Shown here piece after piece: positions 25,938 through 34,703 of a stretch of 64,000 nucleotides of DNA. Numbering within the stretch: the first letter of the stretch is position 1; every line of letters begins with the position of its first letter. Position numbers and translations under genes: made by a program. This DNA comes from Clostridia bacterium (GTDB taxonomy: Bacteria; Bacillota; Clostridia; Oscillospirales; SIG627): NCBI GenBank assembly GCA_017520825.1, contig JAFXEX010000002.1, positions 89,584 through 153,583 of the forward strand, written 5' to 3'. Below the pieces are notes generated by a model. The model did not search any database and had not been told where the DNA came from. It worked only from the letters and a program-made list of their open reading frames with translations.

Positions 25938-27434
25938 TTATCCTAACCTGTCGTAAGCTCTTAATATCTTTCTGAAATGTTGCTTTGCCTGGGGATATCT
26001 CTTCTCATAGTAAGACTCGAAATTTTCGTTTTTCGCTTCAACCATGTTACGAACGAGAGAGCCAAAGCCCTGCCAATTGTCGTATACGAAGCCGAAGTCA
26101 AAATAACGGTTTTCGAGAACTATATCAAGAACCTCCTTGGACTCGGAGTCACGGAGATATCTTGTTTTAAGAGCTGTTTCATAAATTGTAGGAGTGATTG
26201 TCTTCCATGATTCGTAGGCAAGAGCCTCTGTACAAACGCCTATAAATTCAAGGTCCTTTGCAGTCTTGGGTACGCAGGAAACTGTATGCTCACCATATAC
26301 GTGGGAATAATAATCCTTCTGATTTTCGTCCCACTTGGGATAAGGAAGTATTCCGTAATCGTCCTCGAAGTTACGGAAGCTTGGCCACAAAACGTGCGCC
26401 AAATAAATGTTAGTCATAATTGACTGCTTGTTGAGGAACATTTTATATTCTACAAAGTCTTCGTCGTCGCTGGAGCCCACACCGTTGGTGTTGTAATAGA
26501 AATCGTAGATAGTCTGCATAATTGCGTTGATTTTATCGGTCTTTACGGCAATGGTAGGAACGCCTTCCTCATCCTTTGCCATAATCGGATTATTAAATGC
26601 CCATAACCACGCATTAGTACTGTTATCCATACCGAAAGTAGCACCGTAAAAGTCGCCTGCAGTACGAGTGCCCGAGCCGTCGGTATCAACGTAGATGTCC
26701 TTGATCATATCATACATAACGTCGTAGGTCCAATCGCCGTCAAGTACAAGCTCATAAAGGTTTCCAAGGTCGTAAGCAGCAGCAAGATTCTTATTAAAGG
26801 CAATTACGCAAGTAGAGGTAATCGCGTTTGCGTTGATGTCAGAGATAGCAAGAATACACTTGCCGTCGTAGGTAAGCTCGGTTGAAGTCGTAGCCGCCCA
26901 CCAAGGCTTTGAAAAATCTACGTGGGGAATATCATACCAATTGAGGAACAGATTCTTGGTTACCATACCACCCGTTGTCATAACGTGGTTTACAATAAGG
27001 TCAAATTCATCTGTGCCCGAAAGAACCGATTTCTGAACGTATGCTGAAAGCTCGTTGATACCACCGGAATAAGCCAACTCTAAATTACAGTTGAGCTTTG
27101 CTTCTACGGCTTCGTTTCTTGTAGCCTTTGCGTCTTTGATAAGGTCACCCTTGTTAACATCTTCCGGTGCAGGGAACATCTCACCACCGTCATTATGGCA
27201 TACTACACGAAGGGTCTTGCCACCAAAATCCCAATTGTCGTCAAGTCCGTCGTCGGTTGCAGCACGCTCTGCGAAGATATCTCCGGCTTCAAGTGCTAAA
27301 TCGTTATCACCATTAACATTATTCTGTTTTTCGTCGGATGGCGTTGTTTCATCTTCTCCGCATGAGGTCAATACAAACATCATACATGAAAGCAACATCG
27401 ACAAGGTAAGTATAAAAGATAATACTCTTTTCAT
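25938..27434 (-). CDS. Extracellular solute-binding lipoprotein, paralogue 2
   Basis: Protein of 498 residues, from the ATG behind AAGGAGG. The lipobox Cys is residue 25 (VLTSC). It is closely similar to its two neighbours over the whole length: shared blocks include AATDDGLD, LFLNWYDIPHVDFSKPWWA and YESWKTITPTIYETALKTRY. The Ca-loop-like motif DTDGSGTRTAGD is kept. The linker after the lipid anchor and the stretch YLAHVLWPSFRNFEDDYG are the most variable. Such tandem copies often bind related ligands. Confidence 0.88.
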   Translation of the reverse strand: MKRVLSFILTLSMLLSCMMFVLTSCGEDETTPSDEKQNNVNGDNDLALEAGDIFAERAATDDGLDDNWDFGGKTLRVVCHNDGGEMFPAPEDVNKGDLIKDAKATRNEAVEAKLNCNLELAYSGGINELSAYVQKSVLSGTDEFDLIVNHVMTTGGMVTKNLFLNWYDIPHVDFSKPWWAATTSTELTYDGKCILAISDINANAITSTCVIAFNKNLAAAYDLGNLYELVLDGDWTYDVMYDMIKDIYVDTDGSGTRTAGDFYGATFGMDNSTNAWLWAFNNPIMAKDEEGVPTIAVKTDKINAIMQTIYDFYYNTNGVGSSDDEDFVEYKMFLNKQSIMTNIYLAHVLWPSFRNFEDDYGILPYPKWDENQKDYYSHVYGEHTVSCVPKTAKDLEFIGVCTEALAYESWKTITPTIYETALKTRYLRDSESKEVLDIVLENRYFDFGFVYDNWQGFGSLVRNMVEAKNENFESYYEKRYPQAKQHFRKILRAYDRLG

Positions 27435-27480
27435 AATAGCCTCCTTATATTTGCATCTGCAAAACTGTTTATACATCCGT

Positions 27481-27509
27481 AATATATCACAAAGGCATGT
27501 CTTATTCAA
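27481..27509 (-). promoter_or_regulatory. Promoter of binding lipoprotein 2
   Basis: Minus strand TTGAAT, 17 bases, TATATT, about 47 bases before the start. Confidence 0.65.
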
Positions 27510-27603
27510 TAGCATTTTTGATAATGATTTGACCTTTTTGATATACTACAGAATAATTTTATCATATTATCCTATTGTTTTCAACAATTTTTATTAAATT
27601 AGA

Positions 27604-27621
27604 TATTCCAAAAAAGGAATA
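27604..27621. repeat. 18-bp inverted repeat upstream of paralogue 2
   Basis: TATTCC, six A, GGAATA: a perfect 6-bp inverted repeat about 95 bases upstream of the paralogue 2 promoter and just before the terminator of paralogue 3. It may be an operator or chance. Confidence 0.35.
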
Positions 27622-27629
27622 GCTCTATA

Positions 27630-27673
27630 AAAAAAATGAAATGACGGTGCGTTTTGTCAACGCACCGTCATTT
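27630..27673 (-). terminator. Terminator of binding lipoprotein 3
   Basis: AAATGACGGTGCGTT pairs with AACGCACCGTCATTT; the minus strand goes on to a T run. Confidence 0.9.
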
Positions 27674-27679
27674 AACTCG

Positions 27680-29173
27680 TTATATTCTGTCGTAAACTCT
27701 TATAATCTTTCTGAAATGAAGCTTCGCCTTGGGATATCTCTTCTCGTAATAAGACTCGAAGTTTTCGTTCTGCGCTTCTATCATCTTCAATATAACTGTA
27801 CCGAAGCCCTGCCAATTGTCGTATACGAAGCCGAAGTCGAAGTAACGGTTGTCCAGAACTATATCAAGAACCTCCTTGGACTCGGAGTCACGGAGATATC
27901 TCGTTTTGAGAGCTGTTTCGTAAATGGTGGGAGTAATTGTCTTCCATGATTCATACGCAAGAGCCTCCGTACAAACGCCTATAAATTCAAGGTCCTTTGC
28001 AGTCTTGGGTATGCAGGAAACTGTGTGCTCACCGTATACGTGTGAGTAATACTCCTCTTGATTTTCATCCCACTTGGGATAAGGAAGAATTCCGTATTCG
28101 TCTTCGAAATTACGAAGACCTGCAGCCATAACCTCACCAAGATATATAGGTGTCATAATGGACTGCTTGTTAAGGAACATCTTAAACTCATCGAAGCCGT
28201 CATCTGTGCTTGAGCCGATACCGGTCGTGTTGTAGTAGAAGTCGTATACCGTCTTCATAATGTTGTTAATCTTATCGGTCTTAATAGCAATGGTAGGAAC
28301 TCCGTCCTCATCCTTTGCCATAACGGGGTTGTTAAAGCCCCAGAGCCATGCATTAGATGCATTGGATACTACGAAGGTACCACCGTAGAAGTCACCACTT
28401 GAGCGTGTACCCGAGCCGTCTGAGTCGATATAAATGTCTTTAATCAAATCATAGAAATAATCGTAGGTCCAGTCACCGTCAAGTACCACGTCATAAAGGT
28501 TTCCAAGGTCGTAAGCAGCAGCAAGATTCTTGTTGAAGGCAATTACGCAACAACAGGTAATGGCAGTTGCGTTGATGTCAGAAATTGCAAGAAGGCACTT
28601 GCCGTCATAGGTAAGCTCTGTTGCAGTTGTGGCAGCCCACCAAGGCTTTGAGAAGTCAATATGAGGCACGTCGTACCAATTGAGGAACAGATTCTTGGTT
28701 ACCATACCACCGGTAGTAAGAACGTGGTTAACTATAAGGTCAAATTCATCCGTGCCCGAAAGAACTGCCTTCTGAACGTATGCAGCAACCTCGTTGATAC
28801 CACCTGCATAGGTAAGCTCTACGTTACAGTTAAGCTTTGCTTCTACTGCTTCGTTTCTCGCTGCCTTTGCATCCTTTACAAGGTCACCCTTATTGATGTC
28901 TGCTTCAGCAGGGAACATTTCATAGCCGTCGTTATGGCATACTACACGAAGGGTTTTGCCCTCGAAATCCCAATCGTCGTCAAGTCCGTCGTCGGTTGCA
29001 GCGCGAATAGCAAAGATGTCGCCTGCCTCAAGTGCTGAATCCATATCAGTGTTGTCGTTAGTAGGATTTTTAACTGTCGGTGTCGTTTCTTCCTTTTCAC
29101 ATGAGGTCAATACAAGAGTCATACATGAAAGCAACATAACCAAAGTAAGTACTAAAGATAATATTCTTTTCAT
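27680..29173 (-). CDS. Extracellular solute-binding lipoprotein, paralogue 3
   Basis: Protein of 497 residues, from an ATG preceded by AGGAGGC. Signal peptide with lipobox VLTSC, Cys25. It shares nearly all conserved blocks with paralogues 1 and 2, including the wholly conserved LRDSESKEVLDI and the DSDGSGTRSSGD loop. C-terminally it is closer to paralogue 2 (ending YPKAKLHFRKIIRVYDRI). The three genes are transcribed from separate promoters and each ends in a terminator, so differential expression is possible. Likely recent tandem duplication. Confidence 0.88.
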   Translation of the reverse strand: MKRILSLVLTLVMLLSCMTLVLTSCEKEETTPTVKNPTNDNTDMDSALEAGDIFAIRAATDDGLDDDWDFEGKTLRVVCHNDGYEMFPAEADINKGDLVKDAKAARNEAVEAKLNCNVELTYAGGINEVAAYVQKAVLSGTDEFDLIVNHVLTTGGMVTKNLFLNWYDVPHIDFSKPWWAATTATELTYDGKCLLAISDINATAITCCCVIAFNKNLAAAYDLGNLYDVVLDGDWTYDYFYDLIKDIYIDSDGSGTRSSGDFYGGTFVVSNASNAWLWGFNNPVMAKDEDGVPTIAIKTDKINNIMKTVYDFYYNTTGIGSSTDDGFDEFKMFLNKQSIMTPIYLGEVMAAGLRNFEDEYGILPYPKWDENQEEYYSHVYGEHTVSCIPKTAKDLEFIGVCTEALAYESWKTITPTIYETALKTRYLRDSESKEVLDIVLDNRYFDFGFVYDNWQGFGTVILKMIEAQNENFESYYEKRYPKAKLHFRKIIRVYDRI

Positions 29174-29203
29174 AAAAGCCTCCTCGCTTTTGTTTGATAT
29201 ATA

Positions 29204-29232
29204 ATTTTAACATATTTTTATGGTTTTTTCAA
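29204..29232 (-). promoter_or_regulatory. Promoter of binding lipoprotein 3
   Basis: Minus strand TTGAAA, 17 bases, TAAAAT, about 30 bases before the start. Confidence 0.75.
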
Positions 29233-29282
29233 CAGTTTTTATAAAGATATGGTATTTTGACATGAATAAGGGATATTTACAA

Positions 29283-29322
29283 AAAAACGCGACACGTTTT
29301 AAGTCGTGTCGCGTTTTTATGT
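29283..29322 (-). terminator. Terminator of ylxM-ffh-rpsP-khpA
   Basis: AAACGCGACACG pairs with CGTGTCGCGTTT around an eight-base loop and the minus strand ends in a T run. Confidence 0.92.
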
Positions 29323-29549
29323 TAAATTATATCAACAACTATGTGCTGATTGTTTTTGGTTGAAGAAGCCTTCATAACCGAACGGATAGCCTTTGCAATT
29401 CTTCCACCCTTACCGATTACCTTACCCATATCGTCGGGGGCAACCGAAAGCTCTAAATGAAGAATATCGCCGTCCATACGCTCGTTTACTCTTACTTCCT
29501 CAGGCTTGTCAACTATTGCGCTTGCAATGTCGATAAGAAGTTTCTTCAA
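29322..29549 (-). CDS. khpA: KH-domain RNA-binding protein KhpA
   Basis: Protein of 75 residues consisting of a single KH domain with the loop VIGKGGRIAKAIR (GKGG at 46-49). KhpA works with KhpB/Jag as a small RNA chaperone affecting cell division in Firmicutes. The start codon is TTG, set by GGAGGG six bases upstream; no ATG fits. It follows rpsP by 16 bases. In Bacillus the operon continues with rimM, trmD and rplS, which are absent here because a terminator follows. Confidence 0.94.
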   Translation of the reverse strand: MKKLLIDIASAIVDKPEEVRVNERMDGDILHLELSVAPDDMGKVIGKGGRIAKAIRSVMKASSTKNNQHIVVDII

Positions 29550-29565
29550 ATCTGTCCCTCCAAGC

Positions 29566-29811
29566 TTAGTCGATTGCGCCGCTCTTCTTCAAGAGACTTT
29601 TTGCTGTTTCAGTAGGCTGTGCGCCGTTAGCAATCCACTTCTTTGCCGCTTCAACGTCGATGTTGATTTCTGCGGGATTTGTCATGGGATTGTAGTAACC
29701 AATCTCCTCGATAAATCTTCCGTCTCTGGGAGATCTTGAATCAGCAACAACTACACGGTAAAAGGGAGCCTTCTTTGCACCCATTCTTCTGAGTCTGATT
29801 TTAACTGCCAT
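29566..29811 (-). CDS. rpsP: 30S ribosomal protein S16
   Basis: Protein of 81 residues, normal for S16, starting [20 protein letters not shown] with the conserved [22 protein letters not shown] following. It is an assembly protein of the small subunit. The ATG lies behind GGAGGTG; a frame extension of five codons upstream has no support. Position between ffh and khpA is the standard Firmicute order. Confidence 0.97.
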   Translation of the reverse strand: MAVKIRLRRMGAKKAPFYRVVVADSRSPRDGRFIEEIGYYNPMTNPAEINIDVEAAKKWIANGAQPTETAKSLLKKSGAID

Positions 29812-29860
29812 TATTTTCACCTCCATGGCTGATTATAATTTATATTATTTATATAATATA

Positions 29861-31192
29861 CTAAAATCCAAAGGGAAACTTCTTCCCGAACTTTTTCTTT
29901 CCACCACCGGTAAACTGCTTCATCAGCTGCTTTACCTGGTCAAACTGCTTGAGCAATCGGTTAACCTGCTCTACGGACGTACCACTTCCAGCCGCTATTC
30001 TCTTTTTTCTTGCCGAATTGAGAATGTCGGGGTTTTCTCTTTCCTCAGGAGTCATTGAAAGAATTATAGCTTCCTGCTGTGCCAGCTGCTTTTCGTCTAC
30101 CTTTACGTCCTTCATGGCGCCGGTCTTCATTCCGGGTAGCATTCCCACAAGCTGATCAAGGTTACCCATATTTTTCAACTGACCGAACTGGTCAAGGTAA
30201 TCGGTAAGTGTAAAGGTCTGCGAGCGAAGCTTCTTTTCAAGCTCCATCGCCTTCTTTTCGTCGAAGGACTCCTGCGCCTTTTCTATAAGGGAAAGCACGT
30301 CTCCCATACCGAGAATTCTCGACGCCATTCTTTCGGGGTGGAAGGGCTCTATATTATCAAGCTTTTCACCCGTGCCAACGTATTTTATGGGCTTGCCCGT
30401 AATATATCTTACAGACAGAGCTGCGCCACCTCGTGTGTCGCCGTCAAGCTTTGTGAGGATAACGCCCGTTACGTCAAGCAAGGAATTGAAATGCTCGGCA
30501 ACGTTTACTGCGTCCTGACCAAGCATTGCATCAATGACGAGAAGGATTTCAGAGGGATTTACCTCTGCCTTGATATCCTCAAGCTCCTTCATAAGCACCT
30601 CGTCTACGTGGAGACGTCCTGCCGTGTCTATGAAAACAACGTCTATTCCCTCTCGCTCGGCAAGGCTCACGCCTTCCTTTGCAATTTTTACGGGGTCTTT
30701 TATGCTCTCGTTGGAATAAACCTTTACTCCAACCTGCTCGCCCACAACGTGAAGCTGCTTTATGGCTGCCGGACGGTATACGTCACAAGCTACGAGAAGT
30801 GAGGATTTACCCTGCTTCTTCATAAGGCCGGCAAGCTTTGCTGCGTGGGTCGTTTTACCTGCACCCTGCAAGCCACACATCATAACTACCGTAGGTGGCT
30901 TGGGCGCTATCTGAAGCTTTTCGTGCTTTTCGCCCATAATGGCGCAAAGCTCTTCGTTTACTATCTTTACTATCTGTTGCGCAGGCATAAGGCTCTCAAG
31001 AACCTCGGTGCCTACTGCGCGCTCTGAAACCTTGGAAATAAACGCCTTAACTACCTTGAAGTTAACGTCGGCTTCAAGAAGTGCAAGCTTTATTTCACGC
31101 ATACCTTCCTTTACGTCGGATTCGGTAAGCTTGCCTTTGTTTCTGAATTTTTTAAAAGCGTCTGAAATTTTATCGGTCAGACTCTGAAACAT
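29861..31192 (-). CDS. ffh: Signal recognition particle protein Ffh (SRP54)
   Basis: Protein of 443 residues: N domain, GTPase G domain with P-loop GLQGAGKTT (107-115), DTAGRL and TKLDGDTRGGAAL, then the Met-rich M domain (about 300-443) with LGMGDVLSL and ERENPDILNSARKKRIAAGSG binding 4.5S RNA and signal peptides. It delivers nascent membrane proteins to FtsY. The start follows AGGAGGTAAGT. It is cotranscribed with ylxM. Confidence 0.97.
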   Translation of the reverse strand: MFQSLTDKISDAFKKFRNKGKLTESDVKEGMREIKLALLEADVNFKVVKAFISKVSERAVGTEVLESLMPAQQIVKIVNEELCAIMGEKHEKLQIAPKPPTVVMMCGLQGAGKTTHAAKLAGLMKKQGKSSLLVACDVYRPAAIKQLHVVGEQVGVKVYSNESIKDPVKIAKEGVSLAEREGIDVVFIDTAGRLHVDEVLMKELEDIKAEVNPSEILLVIDAMLGQDAVNVAEHFNSLLDVTGVILTKLDGDTRGGAALSVRYITGKPIKYVGTGEKLDNIEPFHPERMASRILGMGDVLSLIEKAQESFDEKKAMELEKKLRSQTFTLTDYLDQFGQLKNMGNLDQLVGMLPGMKTGAMKDVKVDEKQLAQQEAIILSMTPEERENPDILNSARKKRIAAGSGTSVEQVNRLLKQFDQVKQLMKQFTGGGKKKFGKKFPFGF

Positions 31193-31226
31193 ACTTACCT
31201 CCTCTTGTTCAATCGGACTTTTTTTA

Positions 31227-31529
31227 TTATAAAAGCTCTTTTATTTTTGCCGAAATATCGGGATGCGTTTGGGCAATTCCCTCTGCAAGCTTATTAAGCT
31301 CGTCGTAGGTTTTTTTGAGATGCAACGCGTTTTCAAGCTCCACAAGCTCTTCGCAGGTACGTCTTATCAGCTCTCTGACGCCCTGACGGGTGGTACCCGT
31401 ATGCTCTGCAATTTCCGAAAGGGACAGATCCTGCCAATAGGACAGCTCAAATACCGTCCTTTTCTTTTCGCTGATAAGGGGTGCGTAAATATCATATAAA
31501 AGACAAACTGAAAAGTCCTTTTCCTTCAT
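31227..31529 (-). CDS. ylxM: YlxM-family SRP-associated HTH protein
   Basis: Protein of 100 residues with a helix-turn-helix (FELSYWQDLSLSEIAEHTGT, then TRQGVRELIRRTCEELVELE) like the sigma-70 region 4 fold. YlxM homologues stimulate SRP activity rather than act as sigma factors. It is the first gene of the ffh operon, 34 bases before ffh, as in most Firmicutes. Two AGG-type sites (GGAGG and GAGG) precede the ATG. Confidence 0.92.
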   Translation of the reverse strand: MKEKDFSVCLLYDIYAPLISEKKRTVFELSYWQDLSLSEIAEHTGTTRQGVRELIRRTCEELVELENALHLKKTYDELNKLAEGIAQTHPDISAKIKELL

Positions 31530-31581
31530 ATTCCTCTACGCCTCCGTATGTGTGTAAATATTTTTTCTTTACACCTTGCAT

Positions 31582-31610
31582 ATTTTACACTACGTTTGGT
31601 GATTTGTCAA
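31582..31610 (-). promoter_or_regulatory. Promoter of ylxM-ffh-rpsP-khpA
   Basis: Minus strand TTGACA, 17 bases, TAAAAT, about 50 bases before ylxM. Confidence 0.85.
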
Positions 31611-31631
31611 TAGCTTTTTAGAATTTTATAT

Positions 31632-32537
31632 TTACTTTTCCCATTCTTTGTGGTTTTTAAGTATTTCCCATAGAGAAAGATAGCTTTCGTGTCGGGATTT
31701 CGGGAGCTCTCCTTTATTTATTCTTTCAAGAATAGCACACCCTTCCTCCTTGGTGTGAGTGCATTTGGTATACTTGCAGCTTCCTACAAGCTCTCTGTAT
31801 TCGGGGAATGCGTAGACAAGCTCCTCCTTTTTCATAAATCTGAATCTGTCAAAATCAAGGAGTGTGAAGCCGGGGGTGTCAACGTAATAGGTATCCTCGC
31901 CCGTCTTATACAGAGTGGTAGTTCTGGTGGTGTTTTTGCCCCTTTGCGTCTTTTGGCTTACGTCACCCGTTTGCAAGCAAAGCTCGGGAAAAAGAGTATT
32001 GATGATAGTGCTTTTCCCTACCCCCGACGGTCCTGTGAATACTGAAACGCCACCTCTTGCAAGAGGAAGTAGCTCACGGGTTACCTCCTCGGGCTGAGAG
32101 GAGGCAGACAGCATAACTACACGGTAACCACTTTTTGTATACGTGTCGTAGAGACTTTCGCACACCTCGGGGGAAGCTACGTCCTTCTTATTGAAAACGA
32201 TAACGGTGTTTATATCGGCGTGAGCAGTAATTGCCGTAAGCTTATCTATTGCAAGAAAATTCGGCTCGGGTGAAGCAAGAGCAAAAACGACGAACATAGT
32301 ATCCACGTTTGCCACCTCGGGACGAATGAGAACGTTTTTTCTCTCAAGCACACGGGTTACAAGACCCACGTCCTCTCTCCCCTTTTTGTCACCCTCCTGC
32401 TGAAACTCCACTACGTCTCCTGCAACAACCACAAGCCCTTCGTGGCGAAAGCTTCCCTTTGCCACGCAAGGATAGTGAGCGCCATCACATTCAACGGTAT
32501 ATACTCCACCTATGCAGGATATTATTCTTCCAATCAT
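31632..32537 (-). CDS. rsgA: Ribosome small subunit-dependent GTPase A
   Basis: Protein of 301 residues. RsgA checks late 30S maturation. It has an N-terminal OB fold, then a circularly permuted GTPase with G4 (NKKD, 116-119) ahead of G1 (GPSGVGKST, 169-177) and G3 (DTPG, 220-223), and a C-terminal Zn knuckle with C254, C259, H261 and C267. This permuted order is diagnostic. It follows prkC as in Bacillus, but with a terminator hairpin between, so it probably depends on read-through or a weak promoter. Confidence 0.96.
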   Translation of the reverse strand: MIGRIISCIGGVYTVECDGAHYPCVAKGSFRHEGLVVVAGDVVEFQQEGDKKGREDVGLVTRVLERKNVLIRPEVANVDTMFVVFALASPEPNFLAIDKLTAITAHADINTVIVFNKKDVASPEVCESLYDTYTKSGYRVVMLSASSQPEEVTRELLPLARGGVSVFTGPSGVGKSTIINTLFPELCLQTGDVSQKTQRGKNTTRTTTLYKTGEDTYYVDTPGFTLLDFDRFRFMKKEELVYAFPEYRELVGSCKYTKCTHTKEEGCAILERINKGELPKSRHESYLSLWEILKNHKEWEK

Positions 32538-32557
32538 CTGCTTGCCTCTCTGTTTCC

Positions 32558-32590
32558 TAAAAAAAGGGGCTTCCGCCCCTTTTTTATTTT
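32558..32590 (-). terminator. Terminator after prkC
   Basis: AAAAAGGGGC and GCCCCTTTTT pair around a four-base loop with T runs on both strands. It lies between prkC and rsgA and may reduce transcription into rsgA. Confidence 0.85.
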
Positions 32591-32614
32591 CTGAAAATCT
32601 GTGTGTTCTGACCC

Positions 32615-34687
32615 TTATACAACCTTTATCGGTCCGTCTGCTCCGTTTCCTTCATTTTCGGTTGAAGGATTTGTGGGCACTACAACGGGAATTTCAGGTT
32701 GTGTGGGCTCTGTAGGTGTCACCGTTTCGGTAATACCTGTGCCGTAATAAATAATTATTTCGTCTGCGTAATTAACAGGAACCTGAGTGCCTGCTTCAAG
32801 GCTCTGACCCGTAATAATTCCTACCTCTGCTTCCTCCTCGGACGGCATATAGGTCACCTTTATACCGTTGGATACAAAGTCGGACATTTCACTCTCTGCC
32901 TTATTTATGCTACTGCCTACGAGGTTTGGCATATACAGGTAGAGGTCAAGCTCGGCGATACCCGTGTTTCCCTGACCGTTGCTGACGTAAAGTGTAATCT
33001 TGTCGCAGAACTCGGGGCTTATAACGGTATAGGGTGTAATGCTTTGAGCCACTACAGTACCTACACTTGCAGAGTTTGCAACGGTGATATACTCTACCTC
33101 AAATTCGGCAAGCTCTACCATTGCCTGTCCCTTGGTCTTGCCCACAAGCTTGGGCATTGCTATAACGTTTTCAAGGCTCTTACCCGTGCTGACGTAAAGG
33201 GTAATGGTATCAAGAGTGCTGACAAGCTGTCCTGCCTCGGGAGACGTTTTGAAAACGTAGCCGTCAAGGACTGTGTCGTGAGCAGCTCTGACAACCTCAA
33301 TGTTGTCAAGGCTGAAGCCTCTGTTTTTCAAAGCCGCCTTTGCTGCGGCAAGGGTCATTATGGTATAATCCTCAAACGCCACCTTGCCCTCTACGGGATT
33401 TACGTAGAGAGTAAGACTCGTGGTGCCTGTGGAATTCTTTATTTTCTTTACCTCTCCAGCCGATGGCTTGGTGCTGTATATTTCGCCGTAGCCGTAGGAA
33501 TCGTTGAGAGCAGTACCGTACTGTACCTCAACCTCAAAGTGCTGTTCTCTCAATTCCTCTATCATTGATTCCTCGTACACCTGTCCCACAAGAGACGGAA
33601 CCGTTGCGTATATTACGTCGTCCTCGGTGCTTGTGCTTGTATGGAACAGAGAAAGGACAACTACTATTGCCGATATAATGAGCACAGAAAAGAACGCTAA
33701 CACCATACCCAGAATTATGGGGAAAAGTGTTACCTTGGCTTTCTGCTTGGGCTTTACGTTTCTCTGTTTTTTCTTCATATCGGGCTGACCTTTGCTTCCT
33801 TCCGTCTCCACCTTGGGCTTTTCCGTAAAGATAACCATGGGAGACTCTTTAAGTATTCTTATAGCACGAAGCATTGAACGGGCTGACTTAAATCTATTTT
33901 CGGGGGATTTGGACATTGCCTTTAGAATGACCTGCTCTACTCCCTTGGGAAGCTCGGGGGCTACCTCGGAGGGACTTTGAGGCTCGTCGCTTATCTGCTT
34001 CATAGCTACCGACACGGGAGTTTCTGCATCAAAGGGAAGCTTACCCGTTGCCATTTCATAGAGCATTACGCCTACGGAATAGATGTCGGAATAAGTACCT
34101 GTTTCCTTTCCACTTGCCTGCTCGGGACTGATGTAATATACCGTTCCCAACGCCTTATCTGACATTGAAATGGTATCACTGCCAGGAGCTCTGGCAATAC
34201 CGAAGTCGGTTACCTTCAATCTTCCGTCGGGAAGAACTATCATATTGTGAGGCTTTACGTCACGGTGTATAACACCCTTTTCGTGCGCGTGCTCAAGTGC
34301 CAGAAGAATCTGCTCTGTAAAGTCAAGAGATTCTTCAAGAGAAAGCTTATTGCTTCTCTCCTCCATATATTCCTTGAGTGTCTGTCCGTCAGCAAGCTCC
34401 ATTACGATGTATTTTATGTCGGTTTCAAGAGACATATCGTAAACTCTTACTATGTTTTCGTGAGAAAGCATAGATATGGCTCTGGATTCGTTTATAAAGC
34501 ATTTAACTGCGTGATTGTTGGCGTCTCCGTTATCGTTGAGTACCTTTATGGCAACTATTCTTTTGTCCTTCAGGTCCTCTGCCTTGAATACCACCGACAT
34601 TCCACCGACACCTACCACGGAGAGAAGCTTGTATCTGTCGCCGATAACCTGACCTATAAGCTCATCAAATTTATCGTTTGTGCTCAT
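32615..34687 (-). CDS. prkC: PASTA-domain Ser/Thr protein kinase PrkC
   Basis: Protein of 690 residues. The cytoplasmic kinase domain (about 10-280) has the Gly loop GVGGMSVVFK, Lys48, catalytic HRDVKPHN (D143) and DFG (161-163). After a basic linker, one membrane helix (about 321-347) leads to four extracellular PASTA repeats that bind peptidoglycan fragments, and a Pro/Thr-rich tail of about 30 residues. PrkC signals cell-wall state and, in Bacillus, spore germination by muropeptides. It is next to its phosphatase. Confidence 0.97.
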   Translation of the reverse strand: MSTNDKFDELIGQVIGDRYKLLSVVGVGGMSVVFKAEDLKDKRIVAIKVLNDNGDANNHAVKCFINESRAISMLSHENIVRVYDMSLETDIKYIVMELADGQTLKEYMEERSNKLSLEESLDFTEQILLALEHAHEKGVIHRDVKPHNMIVLPDGRLKVTDFGIARAPGSDTISMSDKALGTVYYISPEQASGKETGTYSDIYSVGVMLYEMATGKLPFDAETPVSVAMKQISDEPQSPSEVAPELPKGVEQVILKAMSKSPENRFKSARSMLRAIRILKESPMVIFTEKPKVETEGSKGQPDMKKKQRNVKPKQKAKVTLFPIILGMVLAFFSVLIISAIVVVLSLFHTSTSTEDDVIYATVPSLVGQVYEESMIEELREQHFEVEVQYGTALNDSYGYGEIYSTKPSAGEVKKIKNSTGTTSLTLYVNPVEGKVAFEDYTIMTLAAAKAALKNRGFSLDNIEVVRAAHDTVLDGYVFKTSPEAGQLVSTLDTITLYVSTGKSLENVIAMPKLVGKTKGQAMVELAEFEVEYITVANSASVGTVVAQSITPYTVISPEFCDKITLYVSNGQGNTGIAELDLYLYMPNLVGSSINKAESEMSDFVSNGIKVTYMPSEEEAEVGIITGQSLEAGTQVPVNYADEIIIYYGTGITETVTPTEPTQPEIPVVVPTNPSTENEGNGADGPIKVV

Positions 34688-34703
34688 TTTTTCCTCCGTT
34701 TTT

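Noticed and set aside
24287..29173. Tandem lipoprotein copies as a mobile element or phase-variable cassette
   Set aside because: No terminal inverted repeats, transposase or recombinase, and each copy has a complete promoter, start and terminator.
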